In this document: positions 1 to 11,906 of the stretch, piece by piece
Numbering within the stretch: position 1 is the first letter of the stretch
How the letters are laid out: every line of letters starts with the position of its first letter
DNA from: Rotaria socialis
Lineage: Eukaryota > Rotifera > Eurotatoria > Philodinida > Philodinidae
Assembly (NCBI GenBank): GCA_905331475.1
Contig: CAJNYU010001819.1
Span: forward strand, 1-64,000
DNA length: 64,000 nucleotides
Direction of reading: 5' to 3'
Position numbers and translations under genes: made by a program
Notes under the pieces: generated by a model
Told to the model about the DNA's origin: nothing
The model's database searches: none
Seen by the model: the letters and a program-made list of their open reading frames with translations, nothing else

Positions 1-14
1 CAATTTAAATAAAA

Positions 15-170
15 TAAAATAAAATCGTAATAGATCTCAATAAATCTCAATAAATCTCGAAACAGAAATAAATACCGGGATTTATTAAAAGATCCTAATA
101 AATCCCAAATAAATAAATACCGGGATTTATTAAAAGATCCTAATAAATCCCAAATAAATAACTCCCGGTA
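15..170. repeat. AT-rich tandem repeat, about 42-bp unit
   Basis: The unit containing ATACCGGGATTTATTAAAAG followed by ATCCTAATAAATCCCAA occurs twice in direct succession (about 73-156). It is preceded by three shorter ATCTCAATAA units. The CCGGGATTTATT and AATAAATCCC parts are near inverted repeats, so each unit could fold into a hairpin. The rest of 171-690 shows no gene and only ordinary AT-rich sequence. Confidence 0.8.
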
Positions 171-690
171 GCTGCTGCCTAATTTGGCAGACCTCTTTTT
201 TGATCATGCAATTAGTGTATTCGCCAAGACTGCCGGAGAACAATCAGTTTAACAGAAAATTTTGTCATCCTGTCGTATACCACTCCTTTATTTTACTGTT
301 CCTTTTTCACAACTACTAACATCCTTAGCATGTTTCAGCATCTTCAGCACCTGTCCAGCACCTTCGACACTTTATCGTAAAATTTGGTGCTTGGAGTCAG
401 CACTTTCCCCCTTGAACAATATACACCTAAGCTAATATCTGTATAGTGCATTCATAGAAGATACGTGTGCCTATAGAACTTGTTCTATGTCATAGAAAAC
501 ATTGACGGAAATTCGCATATTGCTTTCCTTTTTATTTTTCATAGTCCTACTTTCAAACATCATTCTTAGGAAACAATTTGTTCAAAAATTCTCTGAAGTG
601 ATCCAGGTACCATCTCGGTGCAATCTTCAAAAAAATCGTGTAATGTTACTCTTTTTTATTGGTATAGTGTACTAAGGTAAACAACTTGCA

Positions 691-2684
691 ATGTATCGTA
701 TGAATTTTATTCTTACTCGTAAGACAAGGATCAACAACATTATATATCTATTATTATTCATTGTTTTAATTTTTGTTTGGAGTAGACCTACATTTTTACG
801 TTCTCTTTACAACGGATACTTTTATTTACCATCGATCCAATCAGATCAATCCCACTTGCTGGAAAAAACTTTATCAATCGAACTTCGTAACAATGAATAT
901 CGTTATAGCAAGAAAACAGTTTCCCAAATTCCGAATGTAATATCTACTAAATTGAATTATTCCGAAGCCAATTTTCGTTTGTCATCATCTCCACCGATTT
1001 TGTGGCTCGATATGTATGGTGATCCACACTGGAATGAAGCTGCCGAACGTGAAATGTATACCTATTTATTAGAAAAACAGACTATTGACGATAGTAGATC
1101 AAATGATAAAATAATTGATGAATGTCTCGAGCGACCATTGTTCATTATTAATCAACAGGGATGGGGTTTTTTTAGTCGCGTTCACCGTTTTCTTGAACAA
1201 TTTGGTCAAACACTATACAGCCCATGGATGGCTCTTCTATCTAATTATCGTTTTTCAGTTTCGAATGCAGGCCGTGATGATTTTCTCAATGAAGGTATAG
1301 TTCGCTATTTCGATCCTATTTCAACATGTTCGAAATTTATTCGCCATTCCCGATTGGAACCTATTCGAAAGCGTCTACGTGGGGCTAATCAAAATTCGAT
1401 GTCTGTATCAAAAATAGACGATCTTTTGTATGAAAATCAGCGTAAAATGAATGTCAAATTCAGGTTATTAGACAAGAGTACTGTGTGGGCTTTTGGCTAT
1501 GAGCATATACCTCATCGTCGCGCATTATTTGATTATAATCGCGGGCCTCTTGACTACAGTTATTCTTTTGCATACTTAATTAATCATACATACGAACATA
1601 TGTATCATGAACCATCGTTATCTTCAGTTTATCTCAACACATGGAAATCACGTAATCGACCATGGGGAAAATCAGCGATCAATTTACCAGGTAAATCCTA
1701 TCAAGTAACATGGCAAGATCGTTTATTTTCATCGTTTCTTTATTACATGTTTGCACGTTTTTTCCATCAACCCGCACCACGAATTCGTCAACTGACGCAT
1801 CTTCTTGTCGATCATTGGTCAACATATTTAAATGACAAAAATGGACAATCTTTAGATGCTCTAGGTGGTTTATTTATCCGTCGTGGTGATTGTGCCGATA
1901 TTGATTGCACGCTTCGATGATTCTCCTTCCTCTTCCTTCTGTTCTCTTTCCATTGGTGTAATATCTCTCTCTCTTGTCTCTCTTCTATCTCTCTCCTATA
2001 TATACGTGTGTTATGTATGAAGTTGGGACACTCTAGAGATGTCAGATGACACAATATACCATCATGTCGACGGGCATAGGCGACACTCTCTAGTTGTGTC
2101 GTTACACTCTGGATATGTGAATAAACGAATAAACATCATTACCTAGAGTAGCGGTAAGCTACTCCACCTCTATCCAGTTTGTCATTACGATATAGACTCA
2201 ACTGAGTCCTCGCCATCGTTACAGTGATAAAGCGCGTGAAGATTCATTTTGGAGAAAACACAAACGATGGCGTAATATTTCCATGTATGTCAAAGGAATT
2301 GTCGATGAAGAACAACGACGAAATCAAACATTTTCATCAATTTTTGTGATGACTGACGATGTGTCAGTAATGAAATCACTGCAAGATTATGCTAATCCGC
2401 GGTCAAAAGGCATTGACGAGCCATATGCTAGACAATATTTACGTGGACGACAAATTATGTACAATGTTTTCGCTCCGCAAGCCTGCTTCGATCCATTTAT
2501 TCGGATTGGATTTGAGCAATTTCTGGTTTCCTTAGAGTTTCTCGTTCAATATGCAAAACTTATTGTTGGTCATTCGGACTCAAACGTCGGGCGATACCTC
2601 GAAGAACTCATGTATGCTCGCCATCAACTGAATGTCTCTGTTCGGACTCATTCGCTTGTGAGAGATGCACCAAATTCTCTCTAG
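691..2684 (+). pseudogene. Fucosyltransferase-like (FUT8/GT23-type) type II membrane protein, interrupted by a solo LTR
   Basis: The reading frame is 691-1890, resuming in frame at 2229 and ending with TAG at 2682-2684; together it would encode about 551 residues. A hydrophobic stretch at residues 16-31 fits a Golgi type II signal anchor. The catalytic part shows GGLFIRRGD just before the break, DKARED after it, then FVMTDD and VGHSDSNVGRYLEELMYA. These match the order of nucleotide-sugar-binding motifs in alpha-1,6-fucosyltransferase-like enzymes, where an RRTDK/RRGDK motif binds GDP-fucose (family knowledge). The frame is cut exactly inside RRGD-K by an LTR with a 5-bp target duplication. 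Reading on runs into TGA at 1918-1920 inside the LTR, giving a 409-residue truncated product. A GT-AG intron is not supported: GT at 1886 joined to AG at 2224 would shift the frame. An intact allele may exist on the other haplotype. Donor and acceptor substrates are inferred only at fold level. Confidence 0.75.
1891..2223 (+). mobile_element. Solo LTR, copy 1 (TG...CA, 5-bp TSD GTGAT)
   Basis: The 333-bp insert starts TGTGCCGAT and ends ATCGTTACA, an imperfect inverted terminus of TG...CA type. It is flanked by the direct repeat GTGAT (1886-1890 and 2224-2228). It contains a TATATATA stretch near 1998 and two AATAAA signals (2120-2125 and 2128-2133), as expected of U3 and R regions. A homologous copy with its own 5-bp duplication lies on the - strand at 21255-21488, which confirms a dispersed family. 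No internal retrotransposon genes are present, so it is a solo LTR left by recombination. Confidence 0.85.
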
Positions 2685-3634
2685 TAAACTCTCACACTAG
2701 CGTTTTTTTTTACTGACGACTCATAATTATATTGTCTATAAACTCATTATGAATGTTCTGTTGGATTTTATTGTCTCGTCGTCATAATGTTCCTCTGAGC
2801 AACGACATCGTTATTAGACTCTTGCCGTACGCTAGAGAATAAAAAATTTATCAGCTCTTTGATGAGTCATATTACGATTTTTAAAGTAGCTACTATATAA
2901 TTCATTCTAATACCACGTTATCATCAGTATCATATGCAAATATGACTGTTGGTTTAATAAATTTTAACGCTCTTAAATGCGTCGCTCTTACTCTCGAAAT
3001 ATTCTAAACAATTTATTTAATGCGCTAGAAAATATCGATCAACCTTGATTAAATCTGAAAAGAGATTTATCTGTGCATATGCTTGAAAATAAAACTCGCT
3101 GGAATCAAAATGGTTTTTCTGAGTCGGTAGATCAATTATTCTGTAGTTCTCCTATAGAGACATTCATGTCTGAGAAATTCTTTGATGAAAATGAGTGACT
3201 GAGTGAAAAATATTGTGCATAATATTTTACAGTTGATAATTCTTTTGGCAAGTGAAAAATAACTCTTATTTCTGAGTCTTGAGGCACTCTTACACATAGC
3301 TAAATGAGGAGATAAGAACTACTGTTTTATCATATTTCACATATGAATCCTATATGTTTTGTAGTAACAACGTCCACAGTGCCCCACTAGGTATTTTTGT
3401 TTTAAAATTTTGCTCTATTTATTCGTGACATCCTATTTTTTTTATGATTTTCAGTACAGTTTTTTTCGGACGCGTACAAGAGAGAAAGATAACGACAACA
3501 TATAGAGAACAGAATACAAAGAACAGAAAACAAACAAACTGGAGAGGCGTCGATGACGAATCCACGTGTATTGAATTGTTTTTTCTTTCTTGACTATTCT
3601 TTCATTATCGAATATCTTTGAAACTAAAACACCT
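2685..3634. other. Intergenic region, no gene seen
   Basis: AT-rich sequence downstream of the broken fucosyltransferase-like gene. No convincing coding frame, repeat or RNA was recognised before the antisense tRNA-like gene. Confidence 0.6.
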
Positions 3635-3707
3635 TGCCAGGGGAAGGAATCGAACCTTCTGCTATCTGACTAAATCAGATGTATAGAACCACTACGCCAT
3701 TCCTGGC
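3635..3707 (-). tRNA. tRNA-like gene, anticodon UUA (ochre-suppressor type or tRNA pseudogene)
   Basis: The - strand gives a 73-nt cloverleaf. The acceptor is GCCAGG paired with CCTGGC plus discriminator A. The A box is TGGCGTAGTGG. The anticodon stem ATCTG/CAGAT encloses the loop ATTTAGT, the variable loop is 4 nt, the T stem is GAAGG/CCTTC, and the B box is GGTTCGATTCC. Both internal RNA polymerase III promoter boxes match consensus. With U33 preceding, the anticodon is UUA (TAA on the + strand at 3671-3673), which would pair with the stop codon UAA. The seventh acceptor pair is mismatched and the acceptor/position-8 junction has an extra base, so it could be a decayed tRNA or a tRNA-derived repeat. 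Confidence 0.7.
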
Positions 3708-3985
3708 TACCACTAGGTATTCCTTACTTTTCGAAACAAAACAAAATACGATAGTGTTTTCGGGTTGAAGTCCTCCAACATAAAAAAATTCAATCCTCGC
3801 GTTTTGTGTTATTCGATATCGATAACAAAAGCTGTAAAAGGCCACTTGTCGACTCCTTTCTCGCGATCAACCTTTAGATAAGATGTGATTGCCAACCCTC
3901 TCATATTTAGTTTCTTGTTGTGCGTGTTAAAAACATTTTGTGATGTTACTTGATTTTTTGATCATTTATATTATCTCAACATAAG

Positions 3986-6900
3986 ATGTTGTACTCAAAA
4001 CTGCTCTCACTTTTGATGATCATTTCGGCAACTTATGTAGTTTCCGGTGCATATCGTTATATGGGGTGCTATCGACAAGTATTTTATGATAGTTATTTCA
4101 TCAGTTCCTACATGGAACCAAATTTATGTTTTCGTTTATGTGAAACACCGATAATCTTTATCCAAGACACAGTATGTCGCTGTTCAGGTAGTGGTCTGAT
4201 GCATTACGATAGACACGCAGACAGATATTGTTCAACACTATGTAGACAGCCGGGTAATCCTCAAGTAAAAACAACTGAGAAATGTGGTGGTACAGAAATG
4301 TATTCGCTTTATGCTGAAGAAAATTTTTACGCACGACATGCTCATTTACTTGAATATCGAATTCAATATTCATCATGTCAATTTTGGAATAGATCTGATT
4401 ATTATGATACATCTAAAGTTAACATTGATGGATTATCTACTAAATCTCCATTGAATAGATTAGAAACATGTGCAGCTGCATGTCTTGATCGAAATTCTAC
4501 GACAACATCTATCGGTAAGAATGCAGCACAATGTTTTCAGATAAAGGCTGCAGACATTGGGAATGAGACTCGTTAGCGAAATAGGACTATTATTTCGACA
4601 ATATATCGATAGGATTAGAAGCCTAAACGGTACCCATTGTGTAAGAAACACTATACATCTACACAAAAATGAAAACTCTACATCCTATGCATTCGCGGTA
4701 CATTTCAAATACACAATCGTTGCTGTACGCTCATTCTTATGATCTGTAATTTGATCGGAATTCTAAATCAGTACAAAATGATCACTATGAAAAACGGTAA
4801 TTTAATTCTTTCTGAAAACATGCACTCGAGTCATTCTGAATTCAACTAGGTCAACTCTTGCTGGTTTGCCGATCTCCCATTCTTTCGAAACGCCAATTCT
4901 GTCGAAATTCGACTATGCGTCTTTTTTTTATATTAAAATTTTATTCATACATAAGAATATTCTATTTCTAGGTTTCAATGGTAATGACAATCAATGTTCA
5001 TGTATAATACCGAAGCAGTTAAATGAAAATTCTGATCGTTCACTTTATTTAACAATTTTATCGACTGATAAATGCGATCGACATTGTAAAAATATAGTGG
5101 CTAATTCAAAAGTTCAACATCCATTTACCTGTGGCTCATCAACAGATCAGCGTATATGGGCTGTATATAACTTAACTGATTTATGTCCGACCGATTCTGT
5201 CTATATAAAAGAATTGAAACACTGTATGTTTACAAACACAGACATTTTTGATTCGTGCCCATCACCATCAGTAAAATATGTTTACAATGGAAATTTAACA
5301 TGGAATACCTTTCTGAAAGTTATTAAAAAATTTAATTTAACTAAATCCATCGTTTCCGTCGATTTTGATGATGATGTTATTATTGATTCTTCGTGGAAAT
5401 GCCCAATGAACAAAACAGACAATATAATCAAGTCGAATATTTCTGATACAAACTATTTTCAGCAAAGCTCCAGTGTAAATTATGTATTGGACAGTGGCTG
5501 TTTACGTGAAAGTACATATTCAGTATCTTCACGGATGCCAATGAATTATTTATGTGTAACATATCCAATGAATAAGAAATCGCCCCTGGATGATGAGCCC
5601 CATTTGCATGGTAGGTATCGTTATATAAGTCGAACGATAGTGGCCTGTCCGCCGAATTGGTTTGATTTAAATAGACAGTGTTATCGGATGTCAAATGAGC
5701 CCAAAAACATACAAGAAGCAAAAAATACTTGTTTCAGTATATCTGAATCTGAAGAAAAGGAAAACCTCGGACAAATTGATCGACTGGCTCTTGATACTGA
5801 AGAGAAGAACGAATTTGTTGAGGAATTCAAGAAATTTATTAGTGATTATCTCAAAGGTGAAATCGTTCAATATACATCCCGATGGCAAACACATCTTGGC
5901 TTTTATCTTCTTGATACAAGTAAAGTCGCTGTTAGATGTCTTTTATTTGTGGAAGTATTTCCCTATAACTCAGAGACACTGTTCTTTTAATCGGTAATAC
6001 GCAGAAGACAACCGATACAGTGTAATATCTAAATGAACAACAACAACAATAGAAGGTCTAAAGTTCAAGTCGATTAACATACTGCATATTTGTTCTTAGA
6101 ACTATTAGTATGCAGCTGTTCAGATTGCGTTTCTTTAAAAATCGTTGATAAATTTACTAATAGACTTCAAATCGTTAGTAGAAAAGTTAACTTTTTAATC
6201 CAATCTCGAACGATGGACGAGGCAATCTTTTTTTTAAACAGTTTTAATCTTAAAAAAAGAGAAGTTTTCAAGGGAATCACAATAAATATTCTACTAGAAA
6301 ACAGTAATACGTTGAGAACAGTTCGTTTTCAAAGAAAAGACACGAAGTGAGCCAATAATATTGCACTATTCAGCATGCATTCAATATAATTCAAATAGTT
6401 CTTTCTTAGATGCATCAAAAATTGAATCAAAAAATGCAAACCTTGAAGAAGCTTCCATGTATCCGCTATCAATACCAATCATAATACTACCGCCACCGGT
6501 ACCCGCTGTAGGTATTAACTCTTCGTCAATAAGTGAATTTCAAATGATAAATCCAAATGAAAATAACAACTCCACCGTGAAAGATGATTCATGTATAGTT
6601 GTCACACGACCGACGGTGGATAAACAAGGAAGTTCTATTTTACAAACTACTCAAATTAACCATTGTTCAAAACCAATACATGTTTTGTGTAGAACAAAAT
6701 CAAAACCGGGTGTAGGATTCCATCCTGTTTGTTTGGAGAAACCATTAACACTTGGCTTACCAGCAATGATATCAAATTATTTAACACATGAATTATGTTT
6801 ATCTGTTTGTAAAGAATTAAAAGTAAATGTTGCTGTTCTACATATGAATAAATGTTATTGCTTTATTTATGTTCCCACACGCTCCTCGATACTCAAACCA

Positions 6901-9900
6901 AGCCATGAGAAGTATCAAAAACAACATTGTGGAAAACCTTGCCCGGGTATGCTTAAATGCTTAAATGCTTAGTGCTAATGTTGTTTCTGGGTTAAATCAT
7001 TTGAACCGCACTTCTGAATTCGATCATATTTTCGTTCCAGAGTATAGCAGCTCTTTTTCTAGTTTAAACCGTTCATAGCTGTGAAATCCTATCATGCAGG
7101 CACTAAACAATGTATTCCAGTTGTTTTTAATTGGCCCGAAAATACAATGTTTGTCTTGTTTGATATTTTTCTTAAAACTATGATCGAATATATAAGTCAT
7201 CGGCTATGTAGAGCTTTTCGGATTTGTCTTACATGTCATTGGTTTCACGTCTGAAAATTCTGAGTAGGAAGAATTCCTGCATCCAATAAATATTATAATT
7301 GAAAAGCATGGAGAAAATGTTCTTTGTGTCCTTGGTCATACTATTCGGTTTACATGGAACAAGGTCATTCGGTGTATAGAAGTGCGTTCAGAAAATTTTG
7401 CCAAAGATAGTGTCTGTTCAGCTAATTTTTTTAGTAGAAAAAGCAAACTGTTTATATGGATGAAAAGATAATTTTATTCTATGTGATCTTGCATGTACCA
7501 ATATCCCTAATAAATCAATACTTTGCATGCCATTCATAGCATGGCTATGCATTTTATTGGTTGTATCTATATTGGCGCCACAATTTAATATAATAACAAT
7601 AATCATGAATACATTATAAGATTCGATTCTATAACAAAAACCTTTTAAAGACTATCTGAAGTACCTGGTTACTTCAATAACTCAATCTAAGGGATTACTA
7701 TAAACGATTTTCTTAGTTAGCACTTACATTTGTCGGCAAGATTACAAAACTCTTTTGCATTTTCTTGGCGTGAAACGAGTTGTGCTGGTGATTTCGAGCC
7801 ACATTTATGAGAATGCACCATCAAAAATATACGTGCATCAATGCTTTGTAATTTTAGGTAACGAAAATGAATATTGTGGTAATGACCACACAATTGTTGC
7901 TATCAACAGCAATGAAGTTACATCATCGTTCATATACGACAACACTGATACATTCAAACCATCACATACAGACTTCATTCATGACGCTTGCATACATGTC
8001 GACTCAGTCAAGCAATCGACAATGTATGGATTCTATTTGAATCGCCCGAATGATGTTCACCCGCGCCATTGCTTAGAATTATGCACGAAGTATGAACAAA
8101 AATATGCGCTTCTCAATGCAAAGAAATGTTTATGTACAAATATTCAAATACAAACAAGAGAAACGGATAGCTGGCTCTCACCTCGAGATACTAATTGTAC
8201 GGATGAGTGTCAAGGTAATTATTTTTATTCATGTGGCAATATCAATAATTCGTCGATATATTCTGTCTACTCGATGCAGAAACATTGCCCTACTGGTAAG
8301 AGAGTCAATATCAAGAATAGTTCATGCCATGAAAAATATTAAACCAAACTATGTTTGTAGGTTTCACAATTCCTAAAGATGGCCAATCATGTGTACGTGC
8401 TGATGCAACAGAAAAGAAAACATCTTTTTCGAATGCACAATCCTCCTGTGAATCATTTGGTGGTATGATTGCTAAGATAAATGATGCTTTGGAAATTCAA
8501 CATTTAGTACCCAAATCTACGCTAACTGGTGATAACTTTGGAATATGGCCCTACTCGTCTGTTTCACGAATACCTAAACGAGTACAATACTTTTGGATTG
8601 ACCGTACATCAAGCACCTCAATTAAGGATGCAACATTAGATTTTTCGATTCCAAAATGCTCAATGAAAACTTCAGAATCAGTTGATCGACATTGTATTGC
8701 GGTTATTTTTGAAAAGACGGTCATCCAGGATGCAGTATCTTATGATCCTTGTATCATTGAATCCAACGAATGTTCGTCCACATCCGCTGTACCAGTTTGT
8801 GTTGATAAACATTTGAAATCTGATCCAACTTTTATTCATTCTACAGAAGTTGGTGATGATTCAGTTGTTTCAGTTAATACAACAATCGAGTATTCTTGTG
8901 GTGGTGATAAAGAGTATCATCTAGTAAATGGATTCTGTTATAAAATAATTGTTCACGAAACAACTTGGCAAGAGGCAAAATCTCAATGTGAACGTGAAAA
9001 TGCGGCGTTGTTTATACCGGAAAATTTTATAGCAATAAAATTGATAAAATTATTATTTTTACGTGAACAGAGTTATACATCATCCGGTTTTGCACATGTT
9101 GGTGTTACTTATGATAATAAAAATAGTACTATTAAAAAATCCAACACTAATAATGCAAGTAGTGTAGTGGATACAATGGAGATCACAAGTCCTTATTTTT
9201 CATGTGAAAGCACATTTCTTCGTCATTATCGACAATTAATGTCATCATCAATTCTATCAACGAAGGAAAAAGAACGATTGAAAAATGAACAAACTGCTTG
9301 CGCATATGTCGATGTCCGATCTGAAGACAGGAAATATGTGTTATGTGACGACATACGTTGTGATCGATCGGCCACTGTTATATGTCAAAAAGCGCCCATA
9401 ACAAAAGCACGTACAGTTGTAGCGAAAAGGTTAGCTATATGCACAAACGATTCAGAATGCAATCAGTTCTCACGAGAAAAACGTCTGAATTGCTGAAAGC
9501 TAAGTTCTTTCTCTAAGGAGTTGTGAAGTTCTGAATTGCAAACAGAAATTGCTCGCTGAGTCTTCAATCAAAGTTGTTCAGGTGATGATTTTTTATTGCC
9601 TGATGAAATTGTAAGTCCGTGAAAAAACAAGAGACGGCATATCTTTATTTAGTGATCTCTTCAGCTAGATTCTAGAATATTTTCAAAACCTGAATAGGGA
9701 AATACATTCTTCGCTATTTTCATATGATCGACATATTTTCTGTCGGAATTTGTTTTTTTTAAGTATTTTAATAGATTGTTCCAGACTATTCACGCGCTTG
9801 GATACACTCTCTAGTGATGAAATCGATCTGGAAAGTATACACTTACCAGTGTTATTAATCTTGATGTACATTCATGAGTATTTGTCCAAAAAAAAACAGT

Positions 9901-10643
9901 ACTGGGCTTCAAGCTTTAAGCATCATGGGTCTTGAAACGAGTCAACAAATCTTGGAGGAATAATATGTTAGTGTAGTAGCTATGCTGGATATCTGTAATT
10001 ATAATAAAGAAGAATTTTTTAATAAGCTCGAAGTAGTGTCACTTTCCATTACTTGTTTAGGAACATATCGAAAAATTGATCTTAAGAAATTTCTTCCACA
10101 TACTCTCAGTAAAGTGTTTCCCGCCTTTTGCTAATCAGAGAAATGAGAGTTTTTCGCCGAATTTAAAAGCATTGATAACTTTCACTAGAACTAACTTAAG
10201 GTACATCCCTAAAATCTATGTTCTATTTTCATTATCATATTGCCTGGGGTACGAGTGTCGAGTACCTTGCCTGATACTCTGGTAAAAATCCGATTATAAC
10301 TTCTCTATTTGAATTATCTATAAATACAAACGCTAATAATTATTTCAGAAGGATTGCTCGAATTTGATTAATACTTTTCTTTTTCTTTCTATTCATTTAT
10401 ATCAGTTCACCGATGAATAAGCAATTCAATTTGCATACGTCTTCAAAGCCAGCCGGTACACGTTTTCCATTAACTCTCTTCCTGTGTGTAACCCTATTTG
10501 TTGCCATGCTAACTGGATCGGTATACATATTATACAATCGTTATTTAAAACAGAAGAATAATACAAGACTTCAAACAGTACGAGACAACGACGATTCCGT
10601 TTATTCTCCATTGTCAACTGGAAATGATTTTGATTTACATTAG
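3986..10643 (+). CDS. WSC/C-type lectin transmembrane receptor, copy A (six exons, 1252 residues)
   Basis: Exons are 3986-4514, 4972-5919, 6410-6946, 7858-8295, 8361-9429 and 10406-10643. All introns are GT-AG, with phases 1,1,1,1,2, and the joined length is a whole number of codons. A signal peptide (about 1-21) is followed by WSC1 (about 23-113, ending in CGG), WSC2 (about 127-245), a spacer with a DFDDDVIIDSSW motif, CTLD1 (from about 400, CPPNWFDLNRQCY, into exon 3), WSC3 (exons 3-4), WSC4 (exon 4), CTLD2 and CTLD3 (exon 5). The last exon gives one hydrophobic helix (about 1195-1216), a basic stop-transfer run and a short tail with SVYSPL (Tyr about 1240). WSC and CTLD modules usually bind carbohydrate; SVYSPL fits both the ITIM pattern and a YxxPhi endocytosis signal. 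A cell-surface carbohydrate receptor is inferred; the ligand is unknown. Exon 5 reads through to a TGA at 9494, which splicing at AAG/GTTAGC avoids. The upstream 180 bp resembles that of copy B. Confidence 0.85.
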
Positions 10644-11906
10644 GAACATTATGTTTTTCGTCATTTAAAATGAAGCTTTTTCAAATGATTTTTCTCTTTA
10701 AATTTGTGAGCGCACTTTTCAAAAATTTTCTCTTTTTCTTTTTTGCAACTTTAATGCGATTGTTTTCTCAATATCGATAAAATTCAATAATAGCCAAGAT
10801 GAACAGAATGCAGGTTCATGCTGGATAAATTATATTATTTTAGTTTGTTTTTTCGTACATTAAAATAATTTTGATCTAACTGCTGGTTTTTCTATAGACG
10901 ACAGGTCTTGCTGTTGTACTTAAATAGATGAGATCTGTCAAAAAGTTTGACTTAATTTGATTAATATACAATTCGATTGATTTCTATGTAAAAAGATCCA
11001 GCCTTCATGGAAGATGTCAGCAGCGCGTTTCTCTTTTGATGGACATGCGCAGAATACCAACTGTATCCAAGAGTCGAGAAATCGGAAATTCCTAGTCGGT
11101 AGAAGAATTTTGAAGGAAACGATGATGATCTATTGTAAAAACAGAAACAGATCATAAATCACCCCGTGGTTATCGTATTCATGATAGTCGATGTACTGTG
11201 TCGTTCGGAAATGGTTTTCATACAACGACATTCATGTTACGGAAATTCTATGATACGAACTAATGTGAGTAAAAAATATTGTCGATAATGTGTTTTTCTA
11301 ATTTTAAAATTGATGAATTTTTGAGTCCGTGGAAAGGATATCTCAGTTTTTACTCGCCAGACTCTCCTCACAATTGTCGAGTATCTGATGTTCTGTTTAA
11401 ATAGTATTGAATGAAAGAAGTTTTCGCGGACATAGATCAGAAGATAAAGCACATTTGGCATAGCCTGCATCAAACAAACTATCATTTACTCATCAAAAAT
11501 CGATACGAACATGTTTACAATTCTTTGTCTCGTGATAAGAACAAATGTTATATCGTATTTCGCGTATGAATCCAGCACGATTTGCGTCCACAACGATTAT
11601 GTTTCTTCATTAGGGTTTCGCTATTTGTTGAAATAGCAATCAAATATTTCAAACAGAACTAAGCAAAATACAACGATGTTTTCGAGTTAAAGTTGCCGAT
11701 CATAAAAACATCATACGCGTATCTTGTGCTATTCAATATCGATATAAAGAGCTGTAAAAGGTCATTCCATGCTTTGTTTCTCGTTATTAAATCTTTAGAT
11801 ACGCAGCGATTACCAAGCAGCTCATATTTAGTTTCTTGGTGTGCGTGTTAAAAACATTTTGCGATGCTACTTGTTTTTTTAATCATTTATATTATTTCAA
11901 CATATG
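10644..11906. other. Spacer between receptor copies A and B, with conserved 5' flank
   Basis: No gene is seen. The last 180 bp before copy B (about 11725-11906) align by eye with 3800-3985 before copy A. Shared parts include GAGCTGTAAAAGG or AAGCTGTAAAAGG, CTCATATTTAGTTTCTTG, and GTGCGTGTTAAAAACATTTT just before the start. This is probably the promoter and 5' UTR duplicated with the gene. Confidence 0.6.

Noticed and set aside
1886..2225. A GT-AG intron in the fucosyltransferase-like gene
   Set aside because: Using GT at 1886 and AG at 2224 shifts the frame. The TG...CA ends, the 5-bp duplication and a second genomic copy fit a solo LTR better.
9430..9496. Receptor lectin exon ending at TGA 9494 as a soluble protein
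   Set aside because: The AAG/GTTAGC donor joins in frame to the membrane exon in both copies with the same phase. A retained-intron soluble form remains possible but is not needed.
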